Below, one piece after another: positions 1 to 8,029 of a stretch of 64,000 nt of DNA. A program made the position numbers and the translations under genes. The notes under the pieces are model-generated. The model was not told where the DNA came from. It saw only the letters and a program-made list of their open reading frames with translations, and did not search any database. The stretch's first letter is position 1. Each line of letters opens with the position of its first letter. The stretch is from Corticibacter populi. GTDB lineage: Bacteria; Pseudomonadota; Gammaproteobacteria; Burkholderiales; Burkholderiaceae_C. The stretch covers positions 620,001 to 684,000 of the forward strand of contig NZ_SGWR01000001.1 in NCBI RefSeq assembly GCF_004217315.1, read 5' to 3'.

Positions 1-237
1 GACCAGATATGTGCCAGGCTTTGCGCCGCGCAACAGCGTTATCACGCCGCCGAACTGGTGCTCATCCCGGAGCAATACCCCAATGCTGAGGCAGCGCTCA
101 TAGAAGCACAGCGCCCAGCACCGAAGACCAGCCATTGCCGACCTGGTGTAATGCAGAAAGAGTTGAAGAACGATCGCCGCCAGCGCAGGGTGGTAGCCCT
201 TGGTGGCGAGTTTGAAATTGCCCGACATGGTTTTCAT
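1..237 (-). CDS. Hypothetical ICE protein, cut by the window edge
   Basis: An open frame runs from ATG at 237 to the window edge without a stop and gives 79 residues beginning MKTMSGNFKLATKGYHPALA. A GGAG ribosome binding site lies about six bases upstream of the ATG, which supports this start. The visible part contains a hydrophobic stretch around residues 20-27 and several Cys and Arg residues. No family is recognised. It is the next gene downstream of the DUF3275 gene on the same strand, and its leader has a GC-rich hairpin like those before the neighbouring ICE genes, so it most likely belongs to the same element. Its C-terminus and total length cannot be seen. Confidence 0.6.
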   Translation of the reverse strand, partial: MKTMSGNFKLATKGYHPALAAIVLQLFLHYTRSAMAGLRCWALCFYERCLSIGVLLRDEHQFGGVITLLRGAKPGTYLV

Positions 238-719
238 GGGTAGCTCCAATGAAAAACGGGCAATCCTCCCTTGCGGGAAGCGTGCCCGCAGGGTGGAAAA
301 AATGAAGATTGCTTCGGCCAGAGACCGGACACGTCTTCCAAGCTGAACGTGTCTGAAACCATTTTGAATGGTGGATGGTTTCCCTCAGCGCCCTGCCCCA
401 GCATGACGCTCAGGGAACCCATCGGTTCCGTGTTTGAAATGGTACTTGAAAATTACCCCAGGCCGCAACGAACAATGCGCTGCTGGCCGGCTGCCGGCAC
501 GGGGTCGAGACAGCCAATGAAAGGCGCGTGAGTCAGGGCTGCGCATCGCGTTACACCTCCCAGCTACATCGCAAAGCCACGGCACATCAGGCTGCCGCCA
601 CCCTGAGTTGAGCTCGCCATGCCGCAATGTTGACGGCATGCAGCGAGCTGGCCAACATGCTCTGCGAAAGCATGTTGGTCAGCCCACTGCCGTGGGCTGT
701 TTGTGAGATGGCAGCGCAC
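238..719. other. Intergenic spacer with three hairpins
   Basis: No convincing gene lies here; the short open frames on both strands lack ribosome binding sites and recognisable content. Three inverted repeats are visible. The first pairs 272-277 with 285-290, 35-53 bases ahead of the left-edge gene. The second pairs 652-661 with 669-678 (10 bp perfect, CCAACATGCT). The third pairs 681-687 with 692-698 (AGCCCAC). The last two follow the stop of the DUF3275 gene but are not followed by a T-tract on the minus strand, so they are not classical terminators. Confidence 0.6.
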
Positions 720-1337
720 TCAGTGCGATGGCATCCAGGTCTGAGACCGTGGGTCGAGCTCGTAGTCCAGCTCCTTCAGCTTGGCGATCTGCGCCCGGAA
801 ACGCAGGCGGTCCACAGTCGAATCGAGCTTGACTGGATCGCGTGCGAGAACGGCTGGCCAATGCTCGCCAAAGAGGCTCTCGAGCGTATCGGGATCTGGC
901 GTTGCCGCTGGTGGTTGCTTGCGACCAATTCCGGCCAGCTTCTTCCTCAAAGCGTCCAGGCCGCGTGGCGCCACCTCTGCCTCTGACGGTACTGGTGCCT
1001 CAGTAGGTGTAGTCGGTAGGGGTAGGGTCTGGGCCTCGTCCGCTGGGTCTGGCTCGATGGGTTCTTCCTGCTCCTGCAAAGCATCGACGCCGTCAATGCG
1101 AAGGTCATGGAGCCTGGCACGAATCTCCGTGACACCTTTGCCGTAGGAAACGTACTGCGCAAGGTAGATCTCGCTGATCCATACCGTGCCGGTGTACTCC
1201 CCATCGCTGAATTGATCGAGCAGGGGGTCTTTCACTTTGAAGAGGCCTTCCTCGGCCAGCAGGTCGGCAACGCAGAAATAGCCATTGCTGCCACGGATCT
1301 GCTTGACTCGCAGCGTGACATTTTCCAACTTGATCAT
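720..1337 (-). CDS. DUF3275 family ICE protein
   Basis: A 205-residue protein beginning MIKLENVTLRVKQIRGSNGY. The N-terminal ~85 residues, including the FKVKDPLLDQF and GTVWISEIYL segments, match what I know of the DUF3275 family of PFGI-1-class integrative elements. This is followed by a Pro/Glu-rich linker (about 90-125) and a basic helical C-terminus. The open frame extends 48 codons upstream, but I chose ATG at 1337 because it has a GGAG site five bases upstream and the family begins there. The molecular role of DUF3275 is unknown. Its company with SSB, ParAB and replication proteins suggests a DNA maintenance or transfer role, which is inference. Confidence 0.85.
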   Translation of the reverse strand: MIKLENVTLRVKQIRGSNGYFCVADLLAEEGLFKVKDPLLDQFSDGEYTGTVWISEIYLAQYVSYGKGVTEIRARLHDLRIDGVDALQEQEEPIEPDPADEAQTLPLPTTPTEAPVPSEAEVAPRGLDALRKKLAGIGRKQPPAATPDPDTLESLFGEHWPAVLARDPVKLDSTVDRLRFRAQIAKLKELDYELDPRSQTWMPSH

Positions 1338-1687
1338 GATTGCTCCAGGTGTGATGCCGGAGCTGCCCTGCCGGGAGCTTGCCCGGCGTGGGTTGAAATG
1401 GAAATGGGCAACATCCTCTGCAGCGGATGTTGCCCATGGCTTGGAGTGTGCTGCCAGAGTTCCAGGCCGGCAGCTGGTCAAACCTGCGCTCAGAGGTGTG
1501 TGTCAACGGAGCATCGGTCTTTCGAGCACTACCCCGGACACACAAGGTGCCGTGTACGTTTCAGGGGTTGACGCACCGCAGCCAGTTGCCTGGCATACCG
1601 GTTTTGGGTGATACCGGCAAACACATGGAATGGCGGCAGTGTATCCCGAAATCGTCAATTCCTGCCCCATGAAGGTCATGGGGTGAC
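1338..1687. other. Leader/spacer with palindromes
   Basis: This stretch between the DUF3275 gene and the upstream terminator holds no supported gene. It contains a 6-bp hairpin (1370-1375 with 1382-1387) just upstream of the DUF3275 start and a perfect 13-bp inverted repeat (1404-1416 with 1425-1437, arms ATGGGCAACATCC). These resemble the leader hairpins of neighbouring ICE genes. No clear promoter hexamers were assigned. Confidence 0.55.
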
Positions 1688-1727
1688 CAAAAAAACAAAC
1701 CCCCGATCGCACGAAGCGATACGGGGG
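1688..1727 (-). terminator. Rho-independent terminator after the STY4534-type gene
   Basis: On the minus strand an 11-bp stem with one unpaired A (CCCCCG-ATCGC arms at 1700-1710, GCGAT-A-CGGGGG at 1716-1727) is followed by a T-rich tract read from 1699 down to 1689. It lies 15 bases after the stop codon at 1742, so it ends the STY4534/DUF3577 transcript and separates it from the DUF3275 gene. Confidence 0.85.
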
Positions 1728-1741
1728 TTGGAGGGGATACG

Positions 1742-2368
1742 TCAGGCGTGTGCCGGGGCACTACGTTGCTGACGATACCCGCTCGGTGCCTGGCGTTCGG
1801 GACGCTGGGCCGGTTGGGAAACACGCTGTGGACGACGCTGCGGAGCAACTTCCAGCTGCGGTGCAGGCTCGGCCGCTTGAGGCACTTCAGAAGCGGGCGC
1901 TTGGCCCTCATCATCATGCTGTGCAGCTTCGCCTTCTTCCGTTTCCGTTGCAGGACGCCTGTAGACGACTTCACCGTTGACCTTCACCGAATTGACGAGG
2001 ATCAGGCGCCCCTTGATCAGGGTAGCCCATTCCTTCTGCCCGGTGGGGCGGCGGTTTACATCGCGAACATCGCGTTCGTAGAGGTGCGGGAAGATGTCGC
2101 CAATCCGGAAATTGACGAGCACCTTCGAGTGATTCTCCACGGCAGTTTTCAGGCTATCGATGATCGAGATGGTTGCGTCACCGCTCACACGCACATCGAA
2201 GTAGGTGTAATCCACTTCGTCAGCACTACCGCGGAGAGCGGCAATGCGGCAAGCGAGGAAGGACTCAGCCTTGCGACCGCGTCCCTTCACTTCGACCCAA
2301 CGAACACTGTTGAGGTAACCGATACCGTTGGTGTGCAGGTTGAAATATTCACGGGCTTGGGTTTGCAT
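1742..2368 (-). CDS. STY4534 family (DUF3577) ICE replication protein
   Basis: A 208-residue protein starting MQTQAREYFNLHTNGIGYLN. Residues 1-150 have the signatures I associate with DUF3577/STY4534 proteins: the NLHTNGIGYLN opening, FLACRIAALRG, YTYFDVRVSGDA, KVLVNFRIGDI and a closing LILVNSVKVNGEVVYRR. The C-terminal ~60 residues are Gln/Pro/Arg-rich and probably disordered. The start at 2368 has a GGAG site six bases upstream; an upstream in-frame start would add 30 unrelated residues. The family occurs in SPI-7/PFGI-1 elements next to SSB and helicase or topoisomerase genes and is assigned to element replication. The fold resembles a single-strand DNA-binding module only by inference. 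Confidence 0.88.
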   Translation of the reverse strand: MQTQAREYFNLHTNGIGYLNSVRWVEVKGRGRKAESFLACRIAALRGSADEVDYTYFDVRVSGDATISIIDSLKTAVENHSKVLVNFRIGDIFPHLYERDVRDVNRRPTGQKEWATLIKGRLILVNSVKVNGEVVYRRPATETEEGEAAQHDDEGQAPASEVPQAAEPAPQLEVAPQRRPQRVSQPAQRPERQAPSGYRQQRSAPAHA

Positions 2369-2707
2369 GATGATCTCCAAAATTTCCAAAAAAATGGACG
2401 AGGAGATCGGCAACACCAAGCCGACCGTGAGGCCAGGATGGGGAAGCAGATTCCCCATCCGGGTTGCAATGACAAGAAAACTCCAACTCTTTCGAGCGTG
2501 CGCCTCTCAGGAGTTAAGACGCTTCGCGGTGCCTATCGGCGGTTCACAGTTCAAATGCTAGTGCAGAACTTTCAGGCTGTCAAACAGCGTTGACACCATA
2601 ATGCAAGACAATTAATCCTTGATAATTTCGTCAGATATTAAATGGCTGGCTTCACACCGGAGAAGACAATCAATGAACACCAGTTTTAAACATCTGGCAA
2701 ATCATAG
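2369..2707 (-). other. Leader of the STY4534-type gene and spacer
   Basis: This 339-bp stretch has no supported gene. It carries a perfect 10-bp hairpin (2436-2445 with 2451-2460, arms GGATGGGGAA), a long run of A/T just before the ribosome binding site, and a candidate promoter described separately. Downstream of the helicase stop at 2708 I see no terminator. Confidence 0.5.
2555..2583 (-). promoter_or_regulatory. Candidate sigma-70 promoter for the STY4534-type gene
   Basis: Read on the minus strand, a consensus -35 TTGACA (2578-2583) is separated by 17 bases from a -10-like TAGCAT (2555-2560). A second TTGACA faces the other way at 2590-2595, so the two hexamers form an inverted pair with a six-base gap. 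This could be overlapping divergent promoters or an operator. The assignment is by eye only. Confidence 0.45.
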
Positions 2708-4702
2708 TCAAGCCTCCACCACTTCCAATTCCTCTATGAATGCTTCAGGCACCTCTGCCTGAGCCTTCTGAGTCTCCGGCAGAGCGCAACGCACAGCCTC
2801 CACAACCTCGATCTCGGTATTCCGCTTGTTCTCCTGCAGCTGCAGCACGCCCTCGTCTATCGTTCCGGGAATGATTGGCACCAGGACCAGCACATCGCGC
2901 TTTTGGCCCAAGCGGTAAGCCCGGTCCTCTGCCTGACGCATGAGTGCCGGCGTCCATGGCATCGAGGCGAAGGCCACGATGTTGGCTGCCGTCAACGTGA
3001 TCCCGACGCCGGCCGCAGACGTCGTTCCGATGAAAACCTTCGTCTCCGGATCTTCCTGGAACGTGTCTACAGCCTTCTGACGCTTCTTGGCCGAGTCACT
3101 GCCTACCAGGCTGACGCACTTCACTGAAATCGCCGCCAGGGCCTGTTTGAGCGCCTCCACGGTACTCATGTACTCGCAGAAGATGATGATCTTGTCATCC
3201 TCTGCCATACCCTCGACCGTCTCGACCAGGAACGGGATCTTGAGCGTCTCAAGCTCTCGCCGCAGCTTGACGATCTTCGGCATCGCCGTGAGCGTCATGT
3301 CGCCGTAGATCGACTTGTAGCCGTCCAGGCCTTCTGCCGGCGAGATGTAGCGCAGCTGCCGTTCTTTGGTGCCCAGATCCTTCAGGACTGACTTACTGCG
3401 CCGGAGCATCCAGCCCTTGATGGCCTCGGCCAGCGCCGCTCGCTTTTCGCTGCTGCCGGCATATTGCTTGCGGAAATCCGCAAGCGGCAGCCGACCCAGC
3501 TCGTGGCCAGTGATGCGCAGCAACGTGTGCATCTCCACTTCCCGGTTGAGCAGCGGCGTGCCGGTGACCACGTAAGCACGCGGAATCCGCGCCGCAAGCA
3601 CAAACATGTTGCGTGTGCGGCCGGATCGGTGCTCCTTGAGATAGTGAGCCTCATCGACGGCCATGGCTGCGAAATCAAGCCCGACCTCACGCACCAGGCC
3701 CCCCATGCGCTCATAGTTGCCGACCACCCAATCGCAGGCATGCAACGTGGCCATGCGATCCTCGCCCAGCATGCCCACCTTGGCATCCGGGTAGACCATC
3801 CGGATCTCACGCTCCCAATTGAGGCGCAATGACGCAGGGCAGGCAATCAGCACCCTGCCCCGGCCTGCAGCCAGGCGCAATGCCACAACCGTCTGACGAC
3901 TCTTGCCCAGGCCCATGTCATCGCCCAGGCAGGCACCTGACTGACGCACCAAGTGCTCAACGCCCACGGCCTGATAGTCCCGCAGCACTTCCCGCTGGAG
4001 CAGGTCCGCGAGGACGCTTCGATCGAAGGGCAAATCGGCATCACGTTCCCGGTCTGTCGAGATGAACGCTGTGCCAGCCTCGTCTTCTGCTCCGCCCCCT
4101 TCACCAAATGTTGGCGCTGCGCCAGGCACCTGGATGGGAGATGGGCCCGACGATCCAGTCGACAGATCTTCCAGGACAACGGGGCGCTCATGGATGAAGA
4201 CGAATTCGGCCTCGATGCCCGCATGCTCGGCAAGCGCCTGCAGGATCTCATCCGGGCCGCCATGAACCTGCCATGCGCTGGCGTTTCGCTGGAAGTAGCC
4301 ACCGAGCGCGTGCATGGCCCGCACGCAATGCTTGTCGTATGCAAAGCTGACAGCCCAACGACCGCGCTCGAGCTCGCCGCGGGCCAGTGGGAAGATCTGG
4401 ACATCGAGCAGCTGCGTGAAATAGTCCGCGCTTGGGGCCTCCAACGCGGTTTTGAGCAGACCTGGTGCAGCATCCAGATCCACATATTGGCCTGCATAGG
4501 CCCGCTGCAGCGCTTCGACCAGAAAGCCATGCTGCAAGCGATCCAGCACCCACATTCGCCGTGGACCGCACCACCATGCCCCAAAGGCTTCGAGTGGCTT
4601 TTTCAGGCCAGGAACATGGGTCAGCTGCAACCCAATCCGGCGTCCGTCACTGGCTGCATTCAGTAGCAGCTCAGGGGGCTTCAGGACAACCGGCTTAAAC
4701 AT
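2708..4702 (-). CDS. SNF2-family DEAH-box helicase
   Basis: A 664-residue protein. The N-terminal ~200 residues are not recognised. The SNF2 ATPase core follows: motif I DDMGLGKS near residue 259, a CPASLRLNWEREI motif Ia region, the DEAH box near 349, VVTGTPLLN, and a C-terminal helicase lobe ending in RQAEDRAYRLGQ near 587. The organisation is like SMARCAL1/HARP-type annealing helicases and bacterial single-chain SNF2 proteins. The ATG at 4702 overlaps the stop of the upstream 107-residue gene (TGATG), so the two are translationally coupled. The gene sits in an ICE replication module between SSB and the STY4534-type gene, so a role in element DNA processing, or protection against damage or phage, is inferred. 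Confidence 0.88.
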   Translation of the reverse strand: MFKPVVLKPPELLLNAASDGRRIGLQLTHVPGLKKPLEAFGAWWCGPRRMWVLDRLQHGFLVEALQRAYAGQYVDLDAAPGLLKTALEAPSADYFTQLLDVQIFPLARGELERGRWAVSFAYDKHCVRAMHALGGYFQRNASAWQVHGGPDEILQALAEHAGIEAEFVFIHERPVVLEDLSTGSSGPSPIQVPGAAPTFGEGGGAEDEAGTAFISTDRERDADLPFDRSVLADLLQREVLRDYQAVGVEHLVRQSGACLGDDMGLGKSRQTVVALRLAAGRGRVLIACPASLRLNWEREIRMVYPDAKVGMLGEDRMATLHACDWVVGNYERMGGLVREVGLDFAAMAVDEAHYLKEHRSGRTRNMFVLAARIPRAYVVTGTPLLNREVEMHTLLRITGHELGRLPLADFRKQYAGSSEKRAALAEAIKGWMLRRSKSVLKDLGTKERQLRYISPAEGLDGYKSIYGDMTLTAMPKIVKLRRELETLKIPFLVETVEGMAEDDKIIIFCEYMSTVEALKQALAAISVKCVSLVGSDSAKKRQKAVDTFQEDPETKVFIGTTSAAGVGITLTAANIVAFASMPWTPALMRQAEDRAYRLGQKRDVLVLVPIIPGTIDEGVLQLQENKRNTEIEVVEAVRCALPETQKAQAEVPEAFIEELEVVEA

Positions 4703-5025
4703 CAATAGGAGAGATCGACCGTCCCATGGCGGCGCACCTGCCAGAGAGCGACAAGAGCATCGAGCTGCAGGTCATACTGGCCGACCATCAAGCTCTCAGA
4801 ATTCGTCTCATCGTCATAGCCGACAAAGAGCCGCGCCTCCCAGGACAGATCCGGCAACTGCAGCACACTGCCGACGCACTCGTCCTCGCCGAGCAGCCTG
4901 CACCCAGGCCACCTTCGCACATGCAGGAATCCTGACGTTTGGTCAGGCTCCTGAACCGGATGCTCCAGGACGGCGTAGTAGAGGCCGTCATCCAGCACAA
5001 CACCCTCGACCTTCTCTTTCTTCAT
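4702..5025 (-). CDS. Hypothetical protein coupled to the SNF2 helicase
   Basis: A 107-residue acidic protein starting MKKEKVEGVVLDDGLYYAVL. The ATG has a GGAG site six bases upstream. It has a mixed strand-like pattern with several Trp residues and no recognised motif or membrane segment. Its stop overlaps the helicase start, which usually reflects two proteins made in proportion. A partner or accessory subunit of the helicase is the simplest inference, but I do not recognise the family. Confidence 0.7.
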   Translation of the reverse strand: MKKEKVEGVVLDDGLYYAVLEHPVQEPDQTSGFLHVRRWPGCRLLGEDECVGSVLQLPDLSWEARLFVGYDDETNSESLMVGQYDLQLDALVALWQVRRHGTVDLSY

Positions 5026-5117
5026 TTATATCTCCCAAAAGGCGGAATATCTCTGATCCAAATATCCTCTACCGGCGAGAGTAGAGGAGCACTTTTGATA
5101 CACCAATAACCTATGGT

Positions 5118-5534
5118 TCAGAACGGAATTTCGTCAGAAAAGTCTGGATGGTCGCTGCCCTCAGCAGCGGCAGCCTCAGCATCGGAATTGTTGCCTTTTC
5201 TAGGGCTACCCAACATTTTCATTGAATCACCGCGAATCTCAGTGGTGTAGCGATTAACGCCATCTTTGTCTTGCCATTTCCGCGTCCGGAGCCTGCCTTC
5301 GACATAGATGGAAGAACCTTTCTCAAGGTACTCACCAGCAATTTCTGCCAGCTTGTTATTGAATACCACGTTGTGCCACTCTGTCTGCTCTCGACGCTCG
5401 CCAGTTTCTCGATCTTTCCATGTCTCCGTAGTCGCCAGAGACACGTTGCAAACACGCCCACCGTCCGGGAATGTCCTTAATTCAGGATCTCGTCCAAGGT
5501 TACCGATCAGAGTAACTTTATTCAGCGATGCCAT
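5118..5534 (-). CDS. ssb: Single-stranded DNA-binding protein
   Basis: A 138-residue SSB. The OB-fold region begins [20 protein letters not shown] and includes the [22 protein letters not shown] segment and the [11 protein letters not shown] strand. The C-terminus ends DFSDEIPF, the acidic tail through which SSB recruits partners. I chose the ATG at 5534, which has GGAGG five bases upstream; the ORF could extend four codons further. At 138 residues it is shorter than typical chromosomal SSBs (about 165-180) and fits an element-borne copy. It lies in the ICE replication module and likely coats single-stranded DNA during transfer or replication. Confidence 0.95.
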   Translation of the reverse strand: MASLNKVTLIGNLGRDPELRTFPDGGRVCNVSLATTETWKDRETGERREQTEWHNVVFNNKLAEIAGEYLEKGSSIYVEGRLRTRKWQDKDGVNRYTTEIRGDSMKMLGSPRKGNNSDAEAAAAEGSDHPDFSDEIPF

Positions 5535-5617
5535 ATCTACCTCCATTGCTAAGTTGAAAAATCATGGTGCTTTAAATGACTGCATTGATTGCACCGGTGT
5601 CAACGCAGTTTGATGGC

Positions 5618-5711
5618 GGAAGAAGTCCTCGCTATGATCCTGCTGCTGCCCATGTGGCCCACAACCCTGTGGCAGCAACTTCATCAACACCAACCTATGA
5701 GGACTTCTTCC
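5618..5711 (+). promoter_or_regulatory. Structured leader: 13-bp inverted repeat sequestering a ribosome binding site
   Basis: A perfect 13-bp inverted repeat pairs 5618-5630 (GGAAGAAGTCCTC) with 5699-5711 (GAGGACTTCTTCC). The right arm contains the GAGG ribosome binding site and ends at the base before the ATG of the 61-residue gene at 5712. Inside the loop a second 7-bp stem, TGCTGCC with GGCAGCA, is visible. Folded as RNA, this would hide the translation start. A regulatory leader or a small structured RNA is inferred. Confidence 0.6.
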
Positions 5712-5897
5712 ATGAACACTGAAGACAGCAAAAACTCGCAGTACATCACCAAAGAGGAATTCGACGAATTCCGCCAGCAAACCTTTGAAGCCATTCGGTC
5801 ATTGGCACTTTTCGCTAAAGGTGAGGCTGCATTGGGGGCCACTCCAGAGGAGCACTACGAACATGTGGGAAGGCTGTTATTTCGCATGAAGCCTTGA
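5712..5897 (+). CDS. Small hypothetical protein
   Basis: A 61-residue acidic protein starting MNTEDSKNSQYITKEEFDEF, largely helical and probably soluble. It is one of the few plus-strand genes in the ICE module. The ATG at 5712 is preceded by GAGG nine bases upstream, inside the right arm of a long inverted repeat. The open frame extends upstream but there it is only the structured leader. It overlaps the convergent 114-residue gene by 21 bases at the 3' ends. No family is recognised; small size and a hairpin-controlled start are compatible with a regulatory or antitoxin-like protein, which is speculation. Confidence 0.55.
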   Translation: MNTEDSKNSQYITKEEFDEFRQQTFEAIRSLALFAKGEAALGATPEEHYEHVGRLLFRMKP

Positions 5898-6221
5898 TTT
5901 GAGCCCGGGAAGTGGGTGGTGAGCAGGGTCTCCGCTCAATACATCCAGCCACTTCTTTTCTGCCTCCTCATTTTTTATTTTCTCAAAATCATTCTTCATC
6001 TTTTCCAAAATTTCCTTGAACATCGAATTCTCATTCAACCCAACTTTCACGTAAAAGTCATATTTCTCCTTTCCATCGGCATACCGATGCATGGTCGAAG
6101 AAATCCAACGCAAAGTCTCTAATTGCAATTCAATGGGATGCTCTGAAATTGCCTGTCTGAATGCATCAAGATTTTTAACGGCAAAAGCTGTTACCAGCAT
6201 CAATGGGTAATCGTCGTTCAT
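5877..6221 (-). CDS. Hypothetical protein, AT-richer than neighbours
   Basis: A 114-residue protein starting MNDDYPLMLVTAFAVKNLDA, with a charged Lys/Glu-rich helical middle and no membrane segment. A GGAG site lies seven bases before the ATG at 6221. The base composition is clearly more AT-rich than the flanking replication genes, which suggests separate acquisition. It overlaps tail-to-tail with the small plus-strand gene at 5712-5897. The function is unknown; a cargo gene of the ICE is the likeliest category. Confidence 0.6.
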   Translation of the reverse strand: MNDDYPLMLVTAFAVKNLDAFRQAISEHPIELQLETLRWISSTMHRYADGKEKYDFYVKVGLNENSMFKEILEKMKNDFEKIKNEEAEKKWLDVLSGDPAHHPLPGLKSRLHAK

Positions 6222-6305
6222 AAAACCACTCCAGTTAATTAGCGTTGCGTGAACAATAAGCAGTGAACGAAAGTTCGCTTCTTGGATGTCAAAACAGGAC
6301 CTGGC

Positions 6306-6836
6306 TCACCGCCATCCCGCCAGCGGCGATCTCGGCAACACCGGCGCCGGGTTCTCTCCAATCTTTTCCCGCAGACTCCGCAGCTCTTCGCGGCACTGCT
6401 TGTGCTCATCGTTGAGCACCTTGGCCTGGGACGATGCAACCTCGCACCAATGACGCAGGTCGCCTGAGTAATTCGCCCACACCTCGGCCGCATCCTCAAA
6501 ACTCAGATGCCGCTTGCTGACACCACGCTCACGCCAGCGCAGGAACGTGTAGCCGCTCTCCTTGCGCACGTGCAGCATGAAAGCGATCTGCAGGCCTGGC
6601 ACAGCCCTGGATGCCGCCACCAGGTCACGCATCTGACCTTCCAGCCTCTCTAGCCTGTCAACTTCCTGCCTCAGGGCCAGGTGCTTGCCCCTACCCGTAA
6701 AGGCCTTTGTGTCAACGCGTTCTTGACACTCAATATCTGCCGCAGCTTCGCGTGCCCATGCCGTCACATTGACATCAGGACTTCTGCGTTTCCGCTCTCG
6801 CGCCCCTTTCAACACCACAAGCCCTTTCATCGCCAT
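6306..6836 (-). CDS. DUF3158-like ICE protein
   Basis: A 176-residue basic protein starting MAMKGLVVLKGARERKRRSP. The middle has a segment IAFMLHVRKESGYTFLRWRE that resembles the FLRWR core of DUF3158 proteins of PFGI-1-class elements, followed by two long helices. The frame could start with TTG at 6890, overlapping the upstream gene's stop, but that codon has no well-placed ribosome binding site, whereas ATG at 6836 has GGAG seven bases upstream. Its position directly after the PFL_4669-type gene and before ssb is the usual place for DUF3158. The biochemical function is unknown. The assignment is moderate because only the core motif is recognised. Confidence 0.65.
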   Translation of the reverse strand: MAMKGLVVLKGARERKRRSPDVNVTAWAREAAADIECQERVDTKAFTGRGKHLALRQEVDRLERLEGQMRDLVAASRAVPGLQIAFMLHVRKESGYTFLRWRERGVSKRHLSFEDAAEVWANYSGDLRHWCEVASSQAKVLNDEHKQCREELRSLREKIGENPAPVLPRSPLAGWR

Positions 6837-6886
6837 CCCTTTCTCCACCCAGCCCTTACCCCTGCCCCAGCTTCGAACGCCCTGCC

Positions 6887-8005
6887 TCAAGCCATTGCGG
6901 CAGATTCCTGCCCATCCCGACCTGCCCCAGCGTCATCACCATCTGCCACTGAGGCAGCCTCCTGCTCGCCAGCCGCAAGGCGTGCCCCAATCTCCAGCAG
7001 CAAACGGCGCTCTTCCGGACTGATGCTGAAGCGGCGGCGAGAATGCGATGGGGCAAGCTCGGTCGTGAAGATCGAGGCCTGCACCACACCAAACACTTGC
7101 GTGACAAACTCCACGCGTTTTGCCGCAGCTTCGTCCGCATCCCGGACAGCAAAGTCACGACGACTGAGCGCAACGATTTCTTGACGAGTGAGCCATGTCG
7201 AAAATCGCTCCGTGCTGTTCCAAGTGCCACGGATCAAGCGTGTGACCCGCGCAATCAAGGCGCGAACTTCCTCGTCGGTTTTCAGGGACTTGCGCTCCAG
7301 CGTCTTCATCACGCGCACGAACAGATCGAAGTCCGCAATCAATGGGGCAACCTCGTAGCCGTAGGGCGAGCCAAACCCCAGGTTCACGCTGGCAGGCTTT
7401 TCGGAACGCACGATGGCGAAACTGATGCCTCGGCTGCGCGAGGCGCCGAGCAGTTCCTCACCTCTGCGCGTCTCTTCGACCACCAGCTTGCGAAGGTCTT
7501 CCATCGAATGTTCATGCCGCACAAGTGCCCAATCGGCATACGGGTTGTCATTGGCTGTGAGCAGCCACAGGTTGCGCAAGGCAGCCGCAACGCGCCGGCC
7601 GCCGATGATGGGCGCGGCCTCAGAACCAGGTGCGCGGCGACGTCCCATGAACATACGCACGGCCTCGATGGTGTGCAGTTCCATCTTGTCGACACCCTCG
7701 TCAACCAGACGGCCCAGCTCACCCAATGCCGCAGCCTCTGATGGTTTGACCAACACATCCGCGCCCTTGCGGGCAGCATGCTCGGCACGCATTTGTTCCA
7801 GGCGCTCCTTGCGATCTTCAAGCTCAATGACGCGGTCATAGAGCGGATCGTCTTCAGCAATTTCAGCCGATTGCAAGAACTTCTCTTCTTCTTCAATCGA
7901 GTAGCCATCGCTGAATGGAGAGTTGTCGGCGGTGAGAAACTCGATGCGGGCCGACAACCCCTTGGCAATGTCGATGTCAGACAGACGTTTTTCTTTCGTG
8001 GCCAT
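6887..8005 (-). CDS. PFL_4669 family ICE protein (TIGR03761-type)
   Basis: A 372-residue protein starting MATKEKRLSDIDIAKGLSAR. The central part has the marks of the PFL_4669 family: MELHTIEAVRMFMGRR, IIGGRRVAAALRNLW, NPYADWALVRHE, and the LGFGSPYGYEVAPLIADFDL segment. An AAGGA site lies nine bases before the ATG. This family is confined to integrative elements of the PFGI-1/SPI-7 kind and always sits with the STY4528-type replication gene and SSB. The residue-level function is not known. The Ala/Gly-rich C-terminal 30 residues look disordered. Confidence 0.87.
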   Translation of the reverse strand: MATKEKRLSDIDIAKGLSARIEFLTADNSPFSDGYSIEEEEKFLQSAEIAEDDPLYDRVIELEDRKERLEQMRAEHAARKGADVLVKPSEAAALGELGRLVDEGVDKMELHTIEAVRMFMGRRRAPGSEAAPIIGGRRVAAALRNLWLLTANDNPYADWALVRHEHSMEDLRKLVVEETRRGEELLGASRSRGISFAIVRSEKPASVNLGFGSPYGYEVAPLIADFDLFVRVMKTLERKSLKTDEEVRALIARVTRLIRGTWNSTERFSTWLTRQEIVALSRRDFAVRDADEAAAKRVEFVTQVFGVVQASIFTTELAPSHSRRRFSISPEERRLLLEIGARLAAGEQEAASVADGDDAGAGRDGQESAAMA

Positions 8006-8029
8006 GATTCAATTCCTTGGCAATGGGGA

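Noticed and set aside
271..986. Small plus-strand open frames near the left end
   Set aside because: They lack ribosome binding sites and recognisable sequence, and partly lie opposite the DUF3275 gene.
5618..5711. Retron-type non-coding RNA
   Set aside because: The flanking inverted repeats recall a retron, but no reverse transcriptase gene is nearby and the right arm is a ribosome binding site.
6837..6890. TTG start for the DUF3158-like gene overlapping the upstream stop
   Set aside because: The nearest Shine-Dalgarno is too far away, and ATG 6836 has a well-placed GGAG.
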